Below are positions 62,329 to 64,000 of a DNA stretch of 64,000 bases, in pieces; the stretch's first letter is position 1, and every line of letters starts with the position of its first letter. A model generated the notes under the pieces. The model did not search any database. It was not told the origin of the DNA and was given only the letters and a program-made list of their open reading frames with translations. This DNA is from Nonomuraea guangzhouensis (GTDB lineage Bacteria > Actinomycetota > Actinomycetes > Streptosporangiales > Streptosporangiaceae), in contig NZ_JAHKRM010000045.1 in NCBI RefSeq assembly GCF_019396345.1, forward strand, positions 31,625-95,624, in the 5' to 3' direction. A program made the translations under genes and the position numbers.

Positions 62329-62865
62329 TCAGTAACTAGGAGGCGTTGCGGCGATGATGAAATCGGTGGGTTCCTCGCCCGGATTCAGGTAGCGGTGCGG
62401 CAGCGAAGAGTCGAAGTAGCAGCTGTCGCCCTCCTCCAGCTCGTGGTCGAAGCCCGAGACCTCCACAACGAGCCGCCCCCGCAGCACCAGCACGCACTCC
62501 TCCGACGGATGCGACCACGACTCGGCGGCCGACGAGCCACCGGGCAGCAGGTGTCCCTCCAGGACCTCCAGCCGGCCGCGTCCCGGCGACACGCGCGCGT
62601 ACGTGATCCCGTCGGACGGTGACTTGACCCGCACCCGGCTGTCGGCGCGGATCACCGCGACGAGTGCCGGATCCGGCTCCTGGAACAGGCTGAACAGCGG
62701 CAGGTCCAACGCCTTGGCGATCTTCCGTAGCGCCTCCAGGCTGGGATCGGCCAGATCGCGCTCGACCTGGCTGATCAACCCCGACGCCACCCCCGCGGCC
62801 GTCGCGAGCTGCGCCACGGTCAGACCACGTTCGGACCGGAGCTCGCGAATTCTGGTGCCAATCAT
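62329..62865 (-). CDS. XRE regulator with C-terminal cupin domain
   Basis: A 178-aa protein: helix-turn-helix (IRELRSERGLTVAQLATAAG, ASGLISQVERDLADPSLEAL) in residues 1-65 and a cupin_2 domain (SHPSEECVLVLRGRLVVEV, LEEGDSCYFDSSLPHRYLNP). This group often controls amino-acid or amine metabolism; the divergent aminotransferase-type gene at 62939 is its likely target. ATG 62865. Confidence 0.94.
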   Translation of the reverse strand: MIGTRIRELRSERGLTVAQLATAAGVASGLISQVERDLADPSLEALRKIAKALDLPLFSLFQEPDPALVAVIRADSRVRVKSPSDGITYARVSPGRGRLEVLEGHLLPGGSSAAESWSHPSEECVLVLRGRLVVEVSGFDHELEEGDSCYFDSSLPHRYLNPGEEPTDFIIAATPPSY

Positions 62866-62890
62866 CCGGCGATCCTATCGATGTAGCGTG

Positions 62891-62913
62891 ATTGAAGGTT
62901 TATTGAATTCAAT
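62891..62913. promoter_or_regulatory. AT-rich ATTGAA repeat/palindrome, candidate XRE operator
   Basis: ATTGAA occurs at 62891 and 62902, and the second is part of the perfect 12-bp palindrome ATTGAATTCAAT (62902-62913). The spacing of the direct repeats is 11 bp. It lies midway between the divergent regulator and aminotransferase starts. Confidence 0.5.
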
Positions 62914-62938
62914 GAAAGCGGCTGATAGGCGACCCGAA

Positions 62939-64000
62939 ATGTTACGAATGTTGAATTCCACCCAATTTCGGGCGGAGTTCCCTTCGCTGGCCGACACCGT
63001 GCACCTGGCGAGCTGCAGCCAGGGCGCCCTGTCCGCCCGGCTGGCGTACTCGCTGCAGGAGATCGGCTATTCGCTCCGGGACAAGGGCGCGCCCTGGGAC
63101 GTGTGGATGGCCGAGGTCGAATGGGCGCGCGAGCGGTTCGCCCGGCTCATCAAGGCCGCCCCCGGCGAAATCGCGGTGCTCTCGTGCGCGTCGGAGGCCG
63201 CCTTCCAGGTCGCCTCGTCGCTGGACTGGTCACACCGGCCCGGCATCGTGACCAACGACCTGGAGTTCCCGTCGATCGCGCACGTCTGGCTGGCCCAGGC
63301 CGGACGCGGCGCCCAGGTACGGGTGGCGGCGGACACGGGCGAGAACGTCGAGGCCGGCGCGTACGAGCGGGTCGTGGACGAGAACGTCAACCTGGTGTCG
63401 GTGCCGCTGATCACCTACCGCAACGGTGCCCGCCTGCCCGTCCCGGACGTCGTACGGCTGGCGCACGAGCACGGCGCGCGGGTGTTCGTGGACGCCTACC
63501 AGGGCACCGGGGTCGTCCCGGTCGACGTACGCGAGCTCGGCTGCGACTACCTGGCCTCCGGCTCGCTGAAGTACCTGCTCGGCCTGCCCGGCATCGCCTT
63601 CCTGTACGTACGCGACGGCCTGGAGCATCAGCGCGACCCGGAGCTCACCGGCTGGTTCGGCCGGGTGAACCCGTTCGCGTTCGACACCCGGCTGCTGGAC
63701 TTCCCCGGTGACGCCCGGCGCTTCGAGACCGGCACGCCGCCCGTGCCGTCGGCCTACGCGGCCAACGCCGGGTTCGACCTCATCGAGCGGGTGGATCCGC
63801 AGGCCGTACAGGATCATGTGTCAGAGCTGGTCGAGGAGCTGGCCGAACGGCTGGCGGCGGCCGGCGAGCGGGTGGCGAGCCCGGCCGGCGCGCGCGGGCC
63901 GCAGGTGGCGATCGTGGACGACGACCCCAACGCGCTGGCGGCCCGGCTGGCCGCGCGACGCATCGTGACCGCGCCGCGCGGCCGCCTGCTGCGCATGTCC
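62939..64000 (+). CDS. Class V aminotransferase-fold PLP enzyme (3' end beyond window)
   Basis: At least 354 residues are open to the window end. The fold is that of class V aminotransferases (cysteine desulfurase/isopenicillin N epimerase-like): LASCSQGALSARLAYSL near the start, VTNDLEFPSIAHVW, VFVDAYQGTGVVPVDV (PLP-binding Asp and Gln) and the PLP Lys in LASGSLKYLLGLPG. The reaction is unknown; it may act on an amino acid sensed by the divergent XRE-cupin regulator. ATG 62939 or 62948 could be the start; no strong ribosome site is seen. Confidence 0.9.
   Translation, partial: MLRMLNSTQFRAEFPSLADTVHLASCSQGALSARLAYSLQEIGYSLRDKGAPWDVWMAEVEWARERFARLIKAAPGEIAVLSCASEAAFQVASSLDWSHRPGIVTNDLEFPSIAHVWLAQAGRGAQVRVAADTGENVEAGAYERVVDENVNLVSVPLITYRNGARLPVPDVVRLAHEHGARVFVDAYQGTGVVPVDVRELGCDYLASGSLKYLLGLPGIAFLYVRDGLEHQRDPELTGWFGRVNPFAFDTRLLDFPGDARRFETGTPPVPSAYAANAGFDLIERVDPQAVQDHVSELVEELAERLAAAGERVASPAGARGPQVAIVDDDPNALAARLAARRIVTAPRGRLLRMS

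Overview
The window is high-GC, gene-dense actinobacterial chromosome. Gene content (ftsEX-prfB, secA with a Rv3235-type neighbour, mtrA-mtrB-lpqB-comF-hpf, an HGxxPAAW membrane protein, DasR-like GntR, many GTG/TTG starts and leaderless-looking genes) fits the Streptosporangiales, probably near Nonomuraea or Streptosporangium; the genus is an inference from protein style and gene order only. No rRNA, tRNA, CRISPR array, insertion sequence, phage or plasmid module was recognised.

Layout. 1-3 kb: cell-division ABC system ftsX (cut by the window edge) and ftsE, a 63-aa zinc-ribbon membrane protein and prfB. 3-6.2 kb: a lipoprotein and a divergent XRE regulator / NAD(P)-binding oxidoreductase pair. 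6.8-12.5 kb: kynA and the giant NAD-glutamate dehydrogenase, a probable amino-acid catabolic operon. 12.6-17.9 kb: an ECF sigma factor with a minimal zinc anti-sigma, divergent from DUF4142, a DUF1996 protein with a long Gln/Asn-rich segment, a haem-type ferric-reductase-like membrane protein and a NuoF-ferredoxin fusion, closed by a 42-nt perfect palindrome; this is the best candidate for an undescribed system. 18-28 kb: accessory metabolism (Tat-exported berberine-bridge-type oxidase, GNAT, AraC, quinone oxidoreductase with FMN reductase, acetoacetyl-CoA synthetase) and a LysR / class A beta-lactamase-like / penicillin-binding protein locus. 28-32.4 kb: three HAD proteins, a secreted DUF2690 protein, and an atpB with no other ATP synthase gene beside it.

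32.4-39.8 kb is a self-contained N-acetylglucosamine locus: a NagZ-type lipoprotein hydrolase, EI, HPr, EIIA, EIIB and a SIS-type deaminase on the minus strand, and a DasR-like repressor and EIIC on the plus strand, with a 22-bp double-dyad operator between the two arms. Together they could release, import, phosphorylate and deaminate the sugar; no deacetylase (nagA) is in the window. 40-54 kb holds secA, a YcaQ/AlkX-type DNA glycosylase, an orphan NarL-type response regulator preceded by a 25-codon coupled leader ORF, hpf, comF, lpqB, mtrB and mtrA. 53.5-59.9 kb is a MoxR/DUF58/DUF4129/DUF4350 membrane-protein operon with SpoIIM and RDD proteins; 60.9-64 kb has an LVIVD-repeat protein and a divergent XRE-cupin / class V aminotransferase pair, the latter cut by the window end.

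A theme not explained by the genes is non-coding repeat DNA at gene 3' ends. A dispersed element made of several short palindromes follows three genes in the same orientation (4.05, 6.5-6.7 and 39.8 kb). Local tandem repeats start at or span stop codons of five other genes (ptsI, the HGxxPAAW gene, the glycosylase, mtrB and, just beyond its stop, lpqB).
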